Source: Actinoplanes nipponensis (GTDB lineage: Bacteria > Actinomycetota > Actinomycetes > Mycobacteriales > Micromonosporaceae). From it: DNA of 64,000 nt. Position numbers and translations under genes: made by a program. This document shows, one piece after another, positions 41,847 to 53,297 of this stretch (position 1 is the stretch's first letter; every line of letters begins with the position of its first letter). The notes beneath the pieces were generated by a model. It was not told where the DNA came from. It saw only the letters and a program-made list of their open reading frames with translations, and did not search any database. The DNA is taken from the NCBI RefSeq assembly GCF_016862275.1, contig NZ_BOMQ01000004.1, forward strand, positions 62,001 through 126,000. The letters are read 5' to 3'.

Positions 41847-42716
41847 CTACGCCGACAGGGCCGCCGGTTCGGCGATGCAGGCCGTGCCGATCCGGCGGAA
41901 GCCGACCTTGGAGTACAGCCGGGCCACGTCGTCGTCGCCGGCGGACAGGAACACCAGGTCGGTGCCGTCGGTCAGGGTGCGCCGGGCCAGGCTGGCGGTC
42001 AGCTGGGACGCGTACCCGCGGCGCCGCGCCGACGGCAGTGTCGCCACCCCGGCGACCTCGCCGACCGCGCCCACCCGCTGGACCGTGCCGCAGGCCAGGA
42101 TGCCCGCGGTCGGCGACTCGACCACCGCGCTGAGCATCCGGCCGGCGGCGTGCCGGCGGGTCAGGTCGACCACGGCGGCGTCGCTCAGCGGCGGCACCGC
42201 GTCGCGTTGGGCCGGGCCGGCCACCTCCACCACCAGCGAGCCGGACTGGACCGTGGTGGTGTTGGCCGGGGCGCCGAAGCCGAGCCGGGCGACCGCGCGG
42301 CTGGCGTTGATGTCGGCGGCGAAGCCGGGCCGGGCCGGGTCGAGGAAGCGGATGGCGGCGCCGGGCAGCGGCAGGTCCGGGACCAGGGCGGCGTTCTCCA
42401 GCACCATCAGCGGGGCGAGCAGCACGTCCAGCCCGGCCGAGCGGGCCACGGCCAGCAGGTCCGGCGTGGTCTCGTGCACCCATTCGAAGGCCTCGGGCAC
42501 GCCGAGGTCTCGTTGGCGCTGCCGCACGGCGGTAACATCGGCGGCGGACGGTGTGCCGGCACCGCCGAGGCGCGGGCGGGCGTAGAAAGGCCAGCCCTCG
42601 CCGTTGTTGACGAAGAGCACGAACCCGCCGATCTCCTCCGCGACGGCGGCGTCGCGGGGCACGGCATCGTAGAAGCGTTCCAGCCGGGTGAAGACGTCGG
42701 TATCCTCTAGCGCCAC
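41847..42716 (-). CDS. GNAT-family N-acetyltransferase
   Basis: A 289-residue protein with two GNAT-like halves. The C-terminal half holds the acetyl-CoA site: AVGEVAGVATLPSARRRGYASQLTASLARR with the R-R-x-G-Y/A loop ARRRGYASQL, followed by VFLSAGDDDVARLYSKVGFRRIGTA. The N-terminal half (residues about 1-140) is a degenerate domain. Substrate is unknown. It starts with GTG at 42716 with no good ribosome site. It is divergent from gltB. Confidence 0.85.
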   Translation of the reverse strand: MALEDTDVFTRLERFYDAVPRDAAVAEEIGGFVLFVNNGEGWPFYARPRLGGAGTPSAADVTAVRQRQRDLGVPEAFEWVHETTPDLLAVARSAGLDVLLAPLMVLENAALVPDLPLPGAAIRFLDPARPGFAADINASRAVARLGFGAPANTTTVQSGSLVVEVAGPAQRDAVPPLSDAAVVDLTRRHAAGRMLSAVVESPTAGILACGTVQRVGAVGEVAGVATLPSARRRGYASQLTASLARRTLTDGTDLVFLSAGDDDVARLYSKVGFRRIGTACIAEPAALSA

Positions 42717-42929
42717 CGCGCGAGACTACCCGTTGGCCACCCTCTGTCTCTCGCCCGGCAGCGACATACCGCCCTCCGGGCCGCCCACGGTGACAAATCG
42801 GTGGGGCAAAAGTGTGATCCATCCGCACCTGGCGGAGATCGGTGACGACTAACGTAGACTCTAGAGACTTTTGCAGGGCCGACGTCGTCCCGACCTTGAA
42901 CGGAAACACCAGTGACGATCGGAGGCCCG
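42717..42929 (+). promoter_or_regulatory. gltB upstream region
   Basis: 213 bp between the GNAT gene and gltB. TAGACT at 42855-42860 is a candidate -10 box, giving a leader of about 65 nt. GGAGG at 42921-42925 is the ribosome site that sets the gltB start. I looked for GlnR-type GTNAC-N6-GAAAC repeats and found no convincing match. Confidence 0.45.
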
Positions 42930-45900
42930 GTGGCTCTTCCGCACCCCCGAAGCGACAACCATGACTCTCGTGGTTTGTACGATCCGGCGCAGGAGCACGA
43001 TGCGTGCGGCGTGGCCTTCGTGGCCGATCTGCACGGCCGCCGCTGCCACGACGTGGTCGCCAAGGGCCTCTCGGCGCTGATCCGGCTCGACCACCGCGGC
43101 GCCCGCGGCGCCGAGCACAACACCGGCGACGGCGCCGGCATCATGATCCAGGTGCCGGACGCCTTCCTGCGGGCCGTGGTCGACTTCGACCTGCCGCCCG
43201 CCGGCTCGTACGCGACCGGCCTGGTGTTCCTGCCCAACGACCCCGACGAGGCCGCCCGTTCGGTCGCCGTCTTCGAGAAGTACGCCCTGGTGGAGGGCGG
43301 CGACATCCTGGGCTGGCGGGACGTGCCGGTGAACCCGGCCGGGCTGGGGGAGACCGCCGAGGCGGCCCGCCCGCGGATCCGCCAGGTGTTCCTGGCCGCG
43401 CACCGCCTCACCGGCTCGAGGACCGGGCCGGCCGGCGCGCCGCTGTCGGGCCTGGAGCTCGACCGGGTCGCGTTCTGCATCCGCAAGCAGGCCGAGCGGG
43501 AGAGCTCGCAGCGCGGCGTCGCGGCGTACTTCCCGTCGCTGTCGGCGCGCACCATCACGTACAAGGGCATGCTGACGCCCGACCAGCTGCCGGCGTTCTT
43601 CCCGGACCTGACCGACGAGCGGGTGGACAGCGCGATCGCGCTGGTGCACTCGCGGTTCTCCACCAACACGTTCCCGTCGTGGCCGCTGGCCCACCCGTAC
43701 AGGTTCATCGCGCACAACGGCGAGATCAACACCATCCGCGGCAACCGGAACTGGATGGCCGCCCGCGAGGCGCTGCTGGCCTCGCCGACCGTGCCCGGCA
43801 CCATCAAGCGGCTGTTCCCGATCTGCACGCCCGAGGCGTCCGACTCGGCGAACTTCGACGCCGTGCTGGAGCTGCTGCACCTGTCCGGGCGCAGCCTGCC
43901 GCACGCGGTGCTGATGATGATCCCGGAGGCCTGGGAGAACGACCCGGGCATGGACCCGGCCCGGCGCGCCTTCTACCGCTTCCACGCCAGCCTGATGGAG
44001 CCGTGGGACGGTCCGGCCAGCGTGGCGTTCACCGACGGCAGCATCATCGGCGCCGTGCTCGACCGCAACGGCCTGCGTCCCGGCCGCTGGTGGCACACCA
44101 GCGACGGGCTGGTCGTGCTGGGCAGCGAGGCCGGCGTGCTCGACCTCGACCCGGCCACCGTGGTCGCCAAGGGCCGGCTCCAGCCGGGCCGGATGTTCCT
44201 GGTCGACACCGAGGCCGGCCGGATCGTGCACGACGACGAGATCAAGGCCGAGCTGGCCGCCGCGCAGCCGTACGACGAGTGGCTGCACGCCGGGCTGATC
44301 GACCTGCGTGACCTGCCCGCCCGCGAGCACGTCATCTACACCCACGACTCGGTCATGCGCCGCCAGCAGGTCTTCGGCTACTCCGAGGAGGAGCTCAAGA
44401 TCCTGGTCGCGCCGATGGCCCGCAGCGGCGCCGAGCCGCTGGGGTCGATGGGCACCGACACGCCGATCTCGCCGCTGTCGACCCGCCCGCGGCTGCTGTT
44501 CGACTACTTCCACCAGCTGTTCGCCCAGGTCACCAACCCGCCGCTGGACGCCATCCGCGAGGAGCTGGTGACCAGCCTGTCCACCACCATCGGGCCGGAG
44601 GGCAACCTGCTCGACCCGGGCCCGGCCAGCTGCCGGCAGATCGTGCTGCCGTACCCGGTCATCGACAACGACGACCTGGCCAAGCTGCTCTCCATCGACG
44701 AGGACGGCGACCTGCCGGGCTTCAAGGCGGTCCGGGTCTCGGGCCTGTACCCGCTGCGCGACGGCGCCGAGGGCATGAAGGCGCGGCTCACCCAGATCTG
44801 CCGGCACGTGTCGGAGGCGATCGAGGACGGCGTGCGCATCCTGGTGCTGTCCGACCGCGACTCCAACGCCGACCTGGCGCCGATCCCGTCGCTGCTGCTC
44901 ACCGCCGCGGTGCACCAGCACCTGGTCCGGGAGCAGACCCGCACCCAGGTGGCGCTGGTCGTGGAGAGCGGCGACTGCCGGGAGGTGCACCACGCGGCCG
45001 TGCTGATCGGGTACGGCGCCGCGGCGGTCAACCCGTACCTGGCCTTCGAGAGCGTGGACGACCTGATCGCCACCGGCCCGCTGGCCGGCATGGAGTCGAA
45101 GAAGGCGGTCGGCAACTACGTCAAGGCGCTCGGCAAGGGCGTCCTGAAGATCATGTCCAAGATGGGCATCTCGACGGTGTCGTCGTACTGCGGCGCGCAG
45201 GTGTTCGAGGCGGTCGGCCTGGACAACAAGCTGTTGCAGCGTTACTTCGCCGGCACCTCCGGGCGCATCGGCGGCGCCGGGCTGGCCGAGATCCACGCGG
45301 AGGTCGCGGCGCGCCACGCGAAGGCGTACCCGAAGAACCCGGCCGAGCGCAGCCACCGCCGCCTCGAGGTCGGCGGCGAGTACCAGTGGCGCCGCGAGGG
45401 CGAGGTCCACCTGTTCAACCCGGAGACCGTCTTCCTGCTGCAGCACGCCACCCGCAGCAAGCAGTACGACGTCTTCCAGCAGTACACGGCCAAGGTGGAC
45501 GGTCTGGCCGAGGCGGCCGGCTCGCTGCGCGGGCTGTTCCGCTTCAAGGACCGGGTGCCCGTCCCGCTGGACGAGGTCGAGCCGGCGAGCGAGATCGTCA
45601 AGCGGTTCGCCACCGGCGCGATGAGCTACGGCTCCATCTCGGCGGAGTCCCACGAGACCCTGGCGATCGCCATGAACCGCCTCGGCGGCAAGTCCAACAC
45701 CGGCGAGGGCGGCGAGGACGTCGAGCGCCTGTACGACCCCGAGCGCCGCTCGTCGGTCAAGCAGATCGCCTCCGGCCGCTTCGGCGTCACCACCGAGTAC
45801 CTGGTCAACGCCGACGACCTGCAGATCAAGATGGCGCAGGGGGCGAAGCCGGGCGAGGGCGGCCAGCTGCCCGGCAACAAGGTGTGGCCGTGGATCGCCA

Positions 45901-47501
45901 AGACCCGCCACGCCACCCCGGGCGTCGGGCTGATCTCGCCGCCGCCGCACCACGACATCTACTCCATCGAGGACCTGGCCCAGCTCGTCCACGACCTGAA
46001 GAACGTCAACCCGGCTTCGCGCGTACACGTGAAGCTGGTCTCCGAGATCGGGGTCGGCACCGTCGCGGCGGGCGTGGCCAAGCTCAAGGCCGACGTGATC
46101 CTGATCTCCGGCCACGACGGCGGCACCGGCGCGTCCCCGCTGAACTCCCTCAAGCACGCCGGCTCGCCGTGGGAGCTCGGCCTGGCCGAGGCCCAGCAGA
46201 CGCTGCTGCTCAACAAGCTGCGCGACCGGGTCACCGTGCAGGTCGACGGCCAGCTCAAGACCGGCCGCGACGTGATCATCGCGGCGCTGCTGGGCGCCGA
46301 GGAGTTCGGCTTCGCGACCGCGCCGCTGATCGTCTCGGGCTGCATCATGATGCGGGTCTGCCACCTGGACACCTGCCCGGTCGGCATCGCCACGCAGAAC
46401 CCGGTGCTGCGCGAGCGGTTCACCGGCAAGCCGGAGTTCGTGGAGAACTTCTTCCTGTTCCTGGCCGAGGAGGTCCGGGGCTACCTGGCCCAGCTGGGCT
46501 TCCGCAGCATCGACGAGGCGATCGGGCACGCCGAGATCCTCGACGTGGCGCCGGCGGTGACCCACTGGAAGGCCAAGGGCCTGGACCTGGCGCCGGTGCT
46601 GTTCGTGCCGGAGCTGCCCGCCGGCGCGGCCCGCCGCGGCGTCGTCGCCCAGGACCACGGGCTGGAGAAGGCGCTCGACAACGAGCTGATCGCGCTGGCC
46701 GCCCCGGCCCTGAGCGAGGGCACCGAGGTCCGCGCCGAGCTGACCGTGCGCAACGACCACCGCAGCGTCGGCGCGATGCTCGGCGGCGAGGTCGCCCGCC
46801 GCTACGGCGGCAACGGCCTGCCCGACGACACCATCGCGTTCACCCTGCGCGGCACCGGCGGCCAGTCGTTCGGCGCGTTCCTGCCGCGCGGCGTGACCCT
46901 GCGGCTGATCGGCGACACGAACGACTACGTCGCCAAGGGACTCTCCGGCGGCCGGGTGATCGTGCGCCCGGACGAGGCCGCGCCGTTCGTCGCGGAGGAC
47001 AACATCATCGCGGGCAACACCATCCTGTACGGCGCCACCGGCGGCGAGGTGTTCCTGCGGGGACGCGCGGGTGAACGCTTCGCGGTCCGCAACTCGGGTG
47101 CGGCGGCGGTCGTCGAGGGCGTCGGCGACCACGGCTGCGAGTACATGACCGGCGGCACCGTGGTGGTGCTCGGCACGGTCGGGCGCAACTTCGCCGCGGG
47201 CATGAGCGGCGGCACGGCGTTCGTGCACCGGCTCGACGCGAGCCGGGTCAACCCGGAGCTGGTCGACCTGACCCCGCTCACCGCCGAGGAGCAGGAGCTC
47301 CTGCACAGCCTCGTCCGCAAGCACCACGCCGAGACGGGCTCCGCCGTGGCGGGGCGCCTGCTCGGCGACTGGCCGGCCGCGGTGGGCGAGTTCACCGCCG
47401 TCGTGCCGCGCGACTACAAGCGCGTGATGGAACTGATCAGGACCGCCGAAGCTGCCGGTCGGAACATCGACGAGGCGGTTATGGGGGTTACCCGTGCCTG
47501 A
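42930..47501 (+). CDS. gltB: Glutamate synthase, large subunit
   Basis: A 1523-residue ferredoxin/NADPH-type GOGAT large subunit that converts glutamine and 2-oxoglutarate to two glutamates. A short propeptide precedes the amidotransferase Cys at about residue 26 in [13 protein letters not shown]. The glutaminase domain (to about 430) is followed by the central domain, the FMN-binding synthase domain ([19 protein letters not shown]) with the 3Fe-4S cysteines in [19 protein letters not shown], and a C-terminal beta-helix with GGTVVVLG and [10 protein letters not shown] use the GTG at 42930, 4 nt after GGAGG, in place of GTG 42912. It overlaps gltD by 8 nt. Confidence 0.96.
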   Translation: MALPHPRSDNHDSRGLYDPAQEHDACGVAFVADLHGRRCHDVVAKGLSALIRLDHRGARGAEHNTGDGAGIMIQVPDAFLRAVVDFDLPPAGSYATGLVFLPNDPDEAARSVAVFEKYALVEGGDILGWRDVPVNPAGLGETAEAARPRIRQVFLAAHRLTGSRTGPAGAPLSGLELDRVAFCIRKQAERESSQRGVAAYFPSLSARTITYKGMLTPDQLPAFFPDLTDERVDSAIALVHSRFSTNTFPSWPLAHPYRFIAHNGEINTIRGNRNWMAAREALLASPTVPGTIKRLFPICTPEASDSANFDAVLELLHLSGRSLPHAVLMMIPEAWENDPGMDPARRAFYRFHASLMEPWDGPASVAFTDGSIIGAVLDRNGLRPGRWWHTSDGLVVLGSEAGVLDLDPATVVAKGRLQPGRMFLVDTEAGRIVHDDEIKAELAAAQPYDEWLHAGLIDLRDLPAREHVIYTHDSVMRRQQVFGYSEEELKILVAPMARSGAEPLGSMGTDTPISPLSTRPRLLFDYFHQLFAQVTNPPLDAIREELVTSLSTTIGPEGNLLDPGPASCRQIVLPYPVIDNDDLAKLLSIDEDGDLPGFKAVRVSGLYPLRDGAEGMKARLTQICRHVSEAIEDGVRILVLSDRDSNADLAPIPSLLLTAAVHQHLVREQTRTQVALVVESGDCREVHHAAVLIGYGAAAVNPYLAFESVDDLIATGPLAGMESKKAVGNYVKALGKGVLKIMSKMGISTVSSYCGAQVFEAVGLDNKLLQRYFAGTSGRIGGAGLAEIHAEVAARHAKAYPKNPAERSHRRLEVGGEYQWRREGEVHLFNPETVFLLQHATRSKQYDVFQQYTAKVDGLAEAAGSLRGLFRFKDRVPVPLDEVEPASEIVKRFATGAMSYGSISAESHETLAIAMNRLGGKSNTGEGGEDVERLYDPERRSSVKQIASGRFGVTTEYLVNADDLQIKMAQGAKPGEGGQLPGNKVWPWIAKTRHATPGVGLISPPPHHDIYSIEDLAQLVHDLKNVNPASRVHVKLVSEIGVGTVAAGVAKLKADVILISGHDGGTGASPLNSLKHAGSPWELGLAEAQQTLLLNKLRDRVTVQVDGQLKTGRDVIIAALLGAEEFGFATAPLIVSGCIMMRVCHLDTCPVGIATQNPVLRERFTGKPEFVENFFLFLAEEVRGYLAQLGFRSIDEAIGHAEILDVAPAVTHWKAKGLDLAPVLFVPELPAGAARRGVVAQDHGLEKALDNELIALAAPALSEGTEVRAELTVRNDHRSVGAMLGGEVARRYGGNGLPDDTIAFTLRGTGGQSFGAFLPRGVTLRLIGDTNDYVAKGLSGGRVIVRPDEAAPFVAEDNIIAGNTILYGATGGEVFLRGRAGERFAVRNSGAAAVVEGVGDHGCEYMTGGTVVVLGTVGRNFAAGMSGGTAFVHRLDASRVNPELVDLTPLTAEEQELLHSLVRKHHAETGSAVAGRLLGDWPAAVGEFTAVVPRDYKRVMELIRTAEAAGRNIDEAVMGVTRA

Positions 47502-48969
47502 TCCCAACGGTTTCCTGCGGTACGAGCGGCAGCTGCCGAAGCGCCGTCCGGTGCCGGTACGCATCCGCGACTGGCACGAGGTGTACCCGCCGGCGGGCGA
47601 GACGCTCATCCGTGACCAGGCGACCCGGTGCATGGACTGCGGCATCCCGTTCTGTCACGAGGGCTGCCCGCTGGGCAACCGCATCCCGGACTGGAACGAC
47701 CTGGTCCGCACCGGCGCCTGGGACGCGGCGGCGGAGAGCCTGCACGCGACGAACAACTTCCCGGAGCTCACCGGCCGGCTCTGCCCGGCGCCCTGCGAGG
47801 CCGCCTGCGTGCTGGGCATCGCCGACGACCCGGTGACCATCAAGCAGGTCGAGGTGGAGATCGCCAACCACGCGTTCGCCACCGGTCTGCGCCCGCAGCC
47901 GGCCCCGAGCCAGTCCGGGCGCAGCGTCGCCGTCGTCGGTTCCGGCCCGGCCGGGCTCGCCGCCGCGCAGCAGCTGGCCCGGGCCGGCCACGCCGTGACG
48001 GTCTACGAGCGCGACGACCGGATCGGCGGGCTGCTGCGCTACGGCATCCCGGACTTCAAGCTGGAGAAGAACCGCATCGACGAGCGGCTGGCCCAGATGG
48101 CCGCCGAGGGTGTGGTCTTCGAGACCGGGGTCGACGTGGGCGTCGACGTCACCGCCGACGACCTGCGGGAACGCTTCGACGCGGTGCTGCTCACCTGCGG
48201 CGCGCTGGCCGGCCGGGACGCCACCGACACCCCCGGCCGGCACCTGAACGGCGTGCACCTGGCCATGGAGCACCTCGTCCCGGCCAACCGGGTGGTGTCC
48301 GGCCAGCAGGGGGGCACCCCGATCGACGCCGCCGGCAAGCATGTGGTGATCATCGGCGGCGGTGACACCGGCGCGGACTGCCTCGGCGTCGCGCACCGGC
48401 AGGGCGCCGCGGGCGTGATCCAGCTCGACCAGTACCCGCTGCCGCCGGAGATCCGGGTCGGCGAGCTGCACCCGTGGCCGACGTGGCCGGTGATCCTGCG
48501 CAACTACCCGGCCCACGAGGAGGGCGGCGAACGCGTCTTCGGCGTGGCCGTGCAGGAGTTCGTGGACGACGGCACCGGCAGCGTGACCGCGGTCCGGGTC
48601 GCGGACGTCGTCGTCGAACGGGTCGACGGGCGCCGTACCGTCACCGTCCAGGAGGGCACCGAGCGCGACCTGCCCGCCCAGCTGGTGCTGCTGGCGATCG
48701 GCTTCGAGGGCACCGAGCAGCAGCCGCTGCTGGAGCAGTTCGGCGTGACCCGCAACAGCCGCGGCGCGGTCGACGCCGGCGACGACTGGCAGACCGGCGT
48801 GGAGGGCGTGTTCGTCGCGGGGGACATGCACCGCGGCGCCTCGCTGATCGTCTGGGCCATCGCCGAGGGCCGGGCGGCCGCCGCCGCGATCCACACCTAC
48901 CTGGGTGGGTTCGGCGAGCTGCCGGCGCCGGTACGCCCGTCGTCGCAGCCGCTGGCCGCGGCCCGCTGA
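47494..48969 (+). CDS. gltD: Glutamate synthase, small subunit
   Basis: A 491-residue flavoprotein that passes electrons from NADPH to GltB. Two N-terminal 4Fe-4S clusters are marked by [24 protein letters not shown] and [16 protein letters not shown]- and NADPH-binding folds are [22 protein letters not shown] and [22 protein letters not shown]. The C-terminal FAD site is [23 protein letters not shown]. The GTG at 47494 lies within the gltB end, so the two are coupled. Confidence 0.96.
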   Translation: MPDPNGFLRYERQLPKRRPVPVRIRDWHEVYPPAGETLIRDQATRCMDCGIPFCHEGCPLGNRIPDWNDLVRTGAWDAAAESLHATNNFPELTGRLCPAPCEAACVLGIADDPVTIKQVEVEIANHAFATGLRPQPAPSQSGRSVAVVGSGPAGLAAAQQLARAGHAVTVYERDDRIGGLLRYGIPDFKLEKNRIDERLAQMAAEGVVFETGVDVGVDVTADDLRERFDAVLLTCGALAGRDATDTPGRHLNGVHLAMEHLVPANRVVSGQQGGTPIDAAGKHVVIIGGGDTGADCLGVAHRQGAAGVIQLDQYPLPPEIRVGELHPWPTWPVILRNYPAHEEGGERVFGVAVQEFVDDGTGSVTAVRVADVVVERVDGRRTVTVQEGTERDLPAQLVLLAIGFEGTEQQPLLEQFGVTRNSRGAVDAGDDWQTGVEGVFVAGDMHRGASLIVWAIAEGRAAAAAIHTYLGGFGELPAPVRPSSQPLAAAR

Positions 48970-48973
48970 CACC

Positions 48974-49011
48974 GCCGGCGGCGGGACGGTTCCGACCGTC
49001 CTGCCGCCGGC
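48974..49011 (+). terminator. Terminator hairpin after gltD
   Basis: GCCGGCGGCGGGACGGT pairs with ACCGTCCTGCCGCCGGC at 16 of 17 positions around a 4-nt loop, 5 bp after the gltD stop. There is no T-run, as usual in high-G+C genomes. Confidence 0.8.
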
Positions 49012-49046
49012 TCTCACCCGGCGCCGCAAACGGCCGATAGAGGGAC

Positions 49047-50255
49047 GTGACCTCTTCCTCGACCACCGGTGCCCGCGGCCTCAACCGGCTGTGGCGGCTC
49101 TTCCCCACCCTCCGCGCCCTGCTCATGACCCTGGCGATCAGTCTCAGCGCGCTCGTGGTCCTCGTGACGACCGTGGCGGCCTGGTACTTCAGCCGGGACC
49201 GGCTCAGCGCGGCCGAGGCCGCGTCCTTCCTGCGCAGCCAGATCATCACCGGCCTGGTCTGCATCCTCGTGGTGTCGCTGGTCGTGTACTGGGTCTCGGT
49301 CAGCGTGACCCGGCCGCTGCGCCAGACGCTCGCGTTCCTTCAGCGGCTGCTCGAGCGTGACCTGAGCACCCGCATGGAGGTCGACGGCCGCGACGAGGTC
49401 GGCCGGATCGGCGCCGGCCTCAACGACATGGTCGACGTGCTGACCGAGGCGATCGGCGGGATGAACACCAGCGCCACCGGGCTGTCGCGGTCCGGCTCCG
49501 AACTGGGCGACGTCAGCTCCCGGCTGGACGGCAGCGCCCGGCACACCTCCGCGCAGGCAGCCGTCGTGTCGACGGCGGCCCAGCAGGTCAGCGCCAACAT
49601 CCGGACCGTGGCCGCCGGCGTCGACGAGCTCACCGCCAGCATCGCCTCGATCGCGCAGAGCGCCACCGCCGCCGCCCGGGTCGCCGGTGACGGCGTCACC
49701 GTGGCTCAGGAGACCAACGCCACGGTCAGCCGGCTCGGCGACAGCACCGCGGCGATCGAGGACGTGGTCCGGACGATCACCGCCATCGCCGCGCAGACGA
49801 ACCTGCTCGCCCTCAACGCCACCATCGAGGCGGCCCGGGCCGGCGAGTCGGGCAAGGGCTTCGCCGTCGTCGCCGGCGAGGTGAAGCAGCTGGCCCAGCA
49901 GACCGCCGAGGCGACCGAGGACATCACCCGCCGGATCGCCGCCATTCAGGGGGAGAGCCGGGACGCCGTGCTGGCGATCAGCCGGATCGGCGAGATCATC
50001 ACCGAGGTGAGCGGCCTGCAGAACACGATCGCCGCGGCGGTCGAGGAGCAGACCAGCGTGACCGGCGAGATCGCGCGCAGCGTCACCGACACGGCGCAGA
50101 GCAGCAACGACATCGCCGCCGGCATCGCCGAGGTCGCCGACACGGCGCAGGCGGCCTCCTCGGGCGCCTCGAGCACCCAGCAGCTGGCCACCACCGTCAA
50201 CGGCACCGCGCAGGAACTGCGCCGCGTCGTCAGCCGCTTCCTGCTGGCCGATTGA
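49047..50255 (+). CDS. Methyl-accepting chemotaxis protein
   Basis: A 402-residue chemoreceptor with two membrane helices (about 20-45 and 66-88) separated by only about 20 residues, so it has almost no extracellular ligand domain. A HAMP domain (about 88-140) is followed by the long cytoplasmic coiled coil, whose hairpin tip carries the signature [21 protein letters not shown]. The C-terminus lacks a CheR/CheB pentapeptide. It must sense a cytosolic or membrane signal. Its presence suggests a motile, zoospore-forming actinobacterium. The GTG at 49047 is preceded by GAGGGACG. Confidence 0.9.
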   Translation: MTSSSTTGARGLNRLWRLFPTLRALLMTLAISLSALVVLVTTVAAWYFSRDRLSAAEAASFLRSQIITGLVCILVVSLVVYWVSVSVTRPLRQTLAFLQRLLERDLSTRMEVDGRDEVGRIGAGLNDMVDVLTEAIGGMNTSATGLSRSGSELGDVSSRLDGSARHTSAQAAVVSTAAQQVSANIRTVAAGVDELTASIASIAQSATAAARVAGDGVTVAQETNATVSRLGDSTAAIEDVVRTITAIAAQTNLLALNATIEAARAGESGKGFAVVAGEVKQLAQQTAEATEDITRRIAAIQGESRDAVLAISRIGEIITEVSGLQNTIAAAVEEQTSVTGEIARSVTDTAQSSNDIAAGIAEVADTAQAASSGASSTQQLATTVNGTAQELRRVVSRFLLAD

Positions 50256-50375
50256 GCGCTGCCGGCCCCGCCCCGTGCCGGGTCGGCAGCACTCCGGTCG
50301 GGCCGGTCCCGCGCCGCCGGTCCCGCCCCGTGCCGGGCCGGCCGCGCGTACCGCTCACCGCTCGGTCTCCCGGGC
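50256..50375. other. Repetitive spacer
   Basis: About 120 bp of GCCGGTCCCGCCCCGTGCCGGGC-type repeats (for example CCCCGTGCCGGGTCGG near 50271 and CCCCGTGCCGGGCCGG near 50326). No gene is seen. Confidence 0.5.
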
Positions 50376-50585
50376 TCAGACCGGGCAGACGACCCGGACC
50401 GCCGGGGCGGCCGTCCGCGGCCGAGCCGGGCGCCGTTCGTGGTCGCCGGCCCGGGCCGCGTCGTGCAGCAGCCGCTCCCGCGCTGCGTCGCGCTCGCGCG
50501 CCTGCTCCCGCTCCGCCCGTTCCAGGACCCGCCGCCGCCTCGCCGCCGACCAGCTGAAACGTCCCGCCTGCCGCCTCAACGCCAT
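50376..50585 (-). CDS. Small basic uncharacterised protein
   Basis: A 69-residue protein from the ATG at 50585, with GGGGGTG 5 nt upstream. It is highly charged and helical (RQAGRFSWSAARRRRVLERAEREQ, key parts RFSWSAARRRRVLERAEREQ), then Ala/Pro/Arg-rich. It may form a coiled coil or bind nucleic acid. No family is recognised. It converges on the chemoreceptor gene. Confidence 0.45.
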   Translation of the reverse strand: MALRRQAGRFSWSAARRRRVLERAEREQARERDAARERLLHDAARAGDHERRPARPRTAAPAVRVVCPV

Positions 50586-50612
50586 CGTCACACCCCCATG
50601 ACCACTGCGGCT

Positions 50613-50641
50613 GTATAACCCGCTGCTGTCAACACGTGACA
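50613..50641 (-). promoter_or_regulatory. Candidate promoter with inverted repeat
   Basis: On the minus strand a TATACA (about 50616-50611) lies below an inverted repeat TGTCAACACGTGACA (50627-50641; arms TGTCA/TGACA). The arrangement could drive and control the small basic gene. Confidence 0.35.
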
Positions 50642-50856
50642 ACCCGTGGGGCGGTTCATGATTTCCGGTTCGGGGCCGGGCCCCGCCGTACCCCGTCTGC
50701 CCGCGACCGCACAGCGGCGACCGATAAGCTGGGGCTGATCGCGGTCGCTGAAGCCCGCCGACGCCGACCGGAAACACACACGGTGCGTCGCTACTTGCAG
50801 TTCATCCCCATGACGGGGGTCGGCCAGCGGGCCGATCCGAAAGAGAGACTAGCCTG

Positions 50857-52305
50857 ATGGCTGTGACACGCCGCGCAAAGATCGTCTGCACCATGGGTCC
50901 TGCCACCGCCTCCCCCGAGCGCATGCTCGGACTGGTCGAGGCCGGCATGGACGTGGCCCGGCTGAACTTCAGCCACGGCAGCCACGAGGACCACCGCAAG
51001 ATCTACGACATGGTCCGCAACGCCGCCCGCGAGACCGGCCGCGCCGTCGCCGTCCTGGCCGACCTGCAGGGCCCCAAGATCCGCCTGGGCCGGTTCGCCA
51101 ACGGGCCGCACCTGTGGAACACCGGCGACGTCGTCACCATCACCAGCGACGACATCCTCGGCACCCCCGACCGGGTCAGCTGCACGTACAAGAAGCTGCC
51201 CGAGGAGGTCAAGGTCGGCGACCGGCTCCTGATCGACGACGGCAAGGTTGCGGTTGAGGTCAGCGCGGTCGAGGGTGCGGACATCCGCTGTCTCGTGACC
51301 GAGGGCGGCCCGGTCAGCAACAACAAGGGCGTCTCGCTGCCCAACGTCGCCGTCAGCGTCCCCGCGATGAGCGACAAGGACGAGGAGGACCTGCGCTTCG
51401 CGCTCGGCCTCGGCGTCGACCTGATCGCCCTGTCGTTCGTCCGCTCGCCCGACGACATCAAGCTCGTGCACCAGATCATGGCCGAGGAGGGCACGACCCT
51501 GCCCGTCATCGCCAAGGTCGAGAAGCCCGAGGCCGTGGTCCACCTCGAGGCCATCGTGCTGGCCTTCGACGGCGTCATGGTCGCCCGCGGCGACCTCGGC
51601 GTCGAACTGCCCCTCGACCAGGTGCCGCTGGTGCAGAAGCGGGCGGTGCAGCTCTGCCGCGAGAACGCCAAGCCGGTCATCGTGGCCACCCAGATGCTCG
51701 ACTCGATGATCGAGAATTCCCGCCCGACCCGCGCCGAGGCCTCCGACGTCGCCAACGCCGTCCTCGACGGCGCCGACGCGGTGATGCTGTCCGGCGAGAC
51801 CTCGGTCGGCAAGTACCCGGTCCTCACCGTCAGCACCATGGCGAAGATCGTCACCACCACCGAGAGCGGCGACTTCGGCGTCCCGGTGCTCCAGCACGAC
51901 CCGCGCACCCACAGCGGCGCGCTGACCGTCGCGGCCAGCCGGATCGCCCGCAACATCGGCGCCAAGGCCCTGGTCGCGTTCTCCCAGACCGGCGACACCG
52001 TCCGCCGCCTCTCCCGGCTGCACTGCGAGCTCCCGCTGCTCGCGTTCACCCCGGTCCCCGAGGTGCGCGACCAGCTCGCCCTCTCCTGGGGCGTCGAGAC
52101 GTTCCTGACGGACTTCGTCCAGCACACCGACGACATGTTCCGCCAGGTCGACCAGAGCATGCTCGGCCTCGGCCTGGCCAAGCCCGGCGAGTACGTCGTG
52201 GTCGTGGCCGGCAGCCCGCCGAACGCGCCCGGCTCCACCAACACCCTGCGCGTGCACCAGCTCGGCTCGCTCGTCGACCCGGCCTCGGTGACCCGGACCA
52301 GGTGA
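50857..52305 (+). CDS. pyk: Pyruvate kinase
   Basis: A 482-residue enzyme that transfers phosphate from PEP to ADP in the last step of glycolysis. Domain A shows [44 protein letters not shown]; the B lid covers about 70-165; the active-site Lys-Glu-Asp cluster is in [15 protein letters not shown] and [12 protein letters not shown]; the monovalent cation and Mg sites are intact. [35 protein letters not shown] (key part [14 protein letters not shown]) is typical. The C-terminal domain carries the allosteric site. It is coupled to tesB by 4 nt. Confidence 0.97.
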   Translation: MAVTRRAKIVCTMGPATASPERMLGLVEAGMDVARLNFSHGSHEDHRKIYDMVRNAARETGRAVAVLADLQGPKIRLGRFANGPHLWNTGDVVTITSDDILGTPDRVSCTYKKLPEEVKVGDRLLIDDGKVAVEVSAVEGADIRCLVTEGGPVSNNKGVSLPNVAVSVPAMSDKDEEDLRFALGLGVDLIALSFVRSPDDIKLVHQIMAEEGTTLPVIAKVEKPEAVVHLEAIVLAFDGVMVARGDLGVELPLDQVPLVQKRAVQLCRENAKPVIVATQMLDSMIENSRPTRAEASDVANAVLDGADAVMLSGETSVGKYPVLTVSTMAKIVTTTESGDFGVPVLQHDPRTHSGALTVAASRIARNIGAKALVAFSQTGDTVRRLSRLHCELPLLAFTPVPEVRDQLALSWGVETFLTDFVQHTDDMFRQVDQSMLGLGLAKPGEYVVVVAGSPPNAPGSTNTLRVHQLGSLVDPASVTRTR

Positions 52306-53180
52306 GCACGCCGCTGACGGGACAGGCCGCCGTCGATCAGCTTCTCGAGGTGCTCGACCTCAAGCAGATCGACGCGGCCACGTTCCAGGGCGAGAGCCCA
52401 CAGGTCGGCGCCCAGCGCGTCTTCGGCGGCCAGGTCGCCGGCCAGGCCCTGGTGGCCGCCGGCCGCACGGTCGACCCGGAACGCCCCGTGCACTCCCTGC
52501 ACGGCTACTTCGTGCGCCCGGGCGACCCGACGGTCCCGATCGACTTCACGGTCGAGAAGATCCGCGACGGCCGCTCCTTCTCGGTACGCCGCTCCACCGC
52601 GCAGCAGCACGGCCGGACGATCTTCTTCATGTCGGCGTCGTTCCAGGTCGTCGAGCAGGGCCTCGATCACCACACGCCGCCGCCGCAGGGCGTGCCGGGC
52701 CCGGACGACACCCCGACGATGCTCGACTGGCTGGCCCGCTACCCCGACCGCGCGGCCGCGTTCAAGAAGGCGCCGCAGGCCATCGACGTCCGCTACGTGG
52801 GCACCCCCGGATGGGTGCCCCCCGGCGACCGCGACGCGGCCGACGAGCAGCGCGTGTGGATGCGCATCAACGGCAAGCTGCCGGACGACCCGCTGATCCA
52901 CGCCTGCGCCCTGACCTACGCCTCCGACCTGTCCCTGCTCGACTCGGTGCTGTCGATGCACGGCGAGGTGTGGGGGCCGGGCGGGGTGATCGGCGCCAGC
53001 CTGGACCACGCGTTGTGGCTGCACCGGCCGTTCCGCGCGGACGAATGGTTCCTGTACGACTGCACGAGCCCCTCGGCGAGCGGAAGCCGGGGGCTGGCCA
53101 GCGGGCGGATGTTCACCGAGGACGGCCGGCACATCGCCAGCGCCGTCCAGGAGGGGCTGCTCCGGCGGGTCGGCGCCTGA
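52302..53180 (+). CDS. tesB: Acyl-CoA thioesterase II
   Basis: A 292-residue double-hotdog thioesterase that hydrolyses medium- and long-chain acyl-CoA. The two hotdog halves show QRVFGGQVAGQALVAAGRTV with HSLHGYFVRPGDP, and the second LTYASDLSLLDSVL, GASLDHALWLHRPFRADEW. The catalytic Asp lies in ASDLSLLD-type ASLDHALW, with Thr/Gln helpers. The GTG at 52302 overlaps pyk, an order common in actinobacteria though the metabolic link is not obvious. Confidence 0.94.
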   Translation: MSTPLTGQAAVDQLLEVLDLKQIDAATFQGESPQVGAQRVFGGQVAGQALVAAGRTVDPERPVHSLHGYFVRPGDPTVPIDFTVEKIRDGRSFSVRRSTAQQHGRTIFFMSASFQVVEQGLDHHTPPPQGVPGPDDTPTMLDWLARYPDRAAAFKKAPQAIDVRYVGTPGWVPPGDRDAADEQRVWMRINGKLPDDPLIHACALTYASDLSLLDSVLSMHGEVWGPGGVIGASLDHALWLHRPFRADEWFLYDCTSPSASGSRGLASGRMFTEDGRHIASAVQEGLLRRVGA

Positions 53181-53215
53181 CCGCTCGGCGGCCCGCTCGC
53201 CGCCCCCCACGACGG

Positions 53216-53241
53216 AAAAGGGCCCCGCCGGCGCGGGACCC
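53216..53241 (-). terminator. Intrinsic terminator of the DUF308 gene
   Basis: On the minus strand GGG-T-CCCGC pairs with GCGGG-G-CCC around a GCCG loop and is followed by TTTT. It lies about 57 bp past the stop of the minus-strand gene and 35 bp past the tesB stop. Confidence 0.6.
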
Positions 53242-53297
53242 CGGCCCGGCGACTGGCCGTTGGGCGGGTCCCGCCACCGGCGGGGCAGGGGAAACGT

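Noticed and set aside
42717..42929. GlnR binding site before gltB
   Set aside because: Only half-matches such as GAAAC and GTGAC at wrong spacing were seen.
42861..47645. A 1594-residue open frame on the minus strand opposite gltB/gltD
   Set aside because: It is antisense to two clear enzymes, has His/Arg/Gln-rich composition with no domain, and stays open only because of G+C-biased codon thirds.
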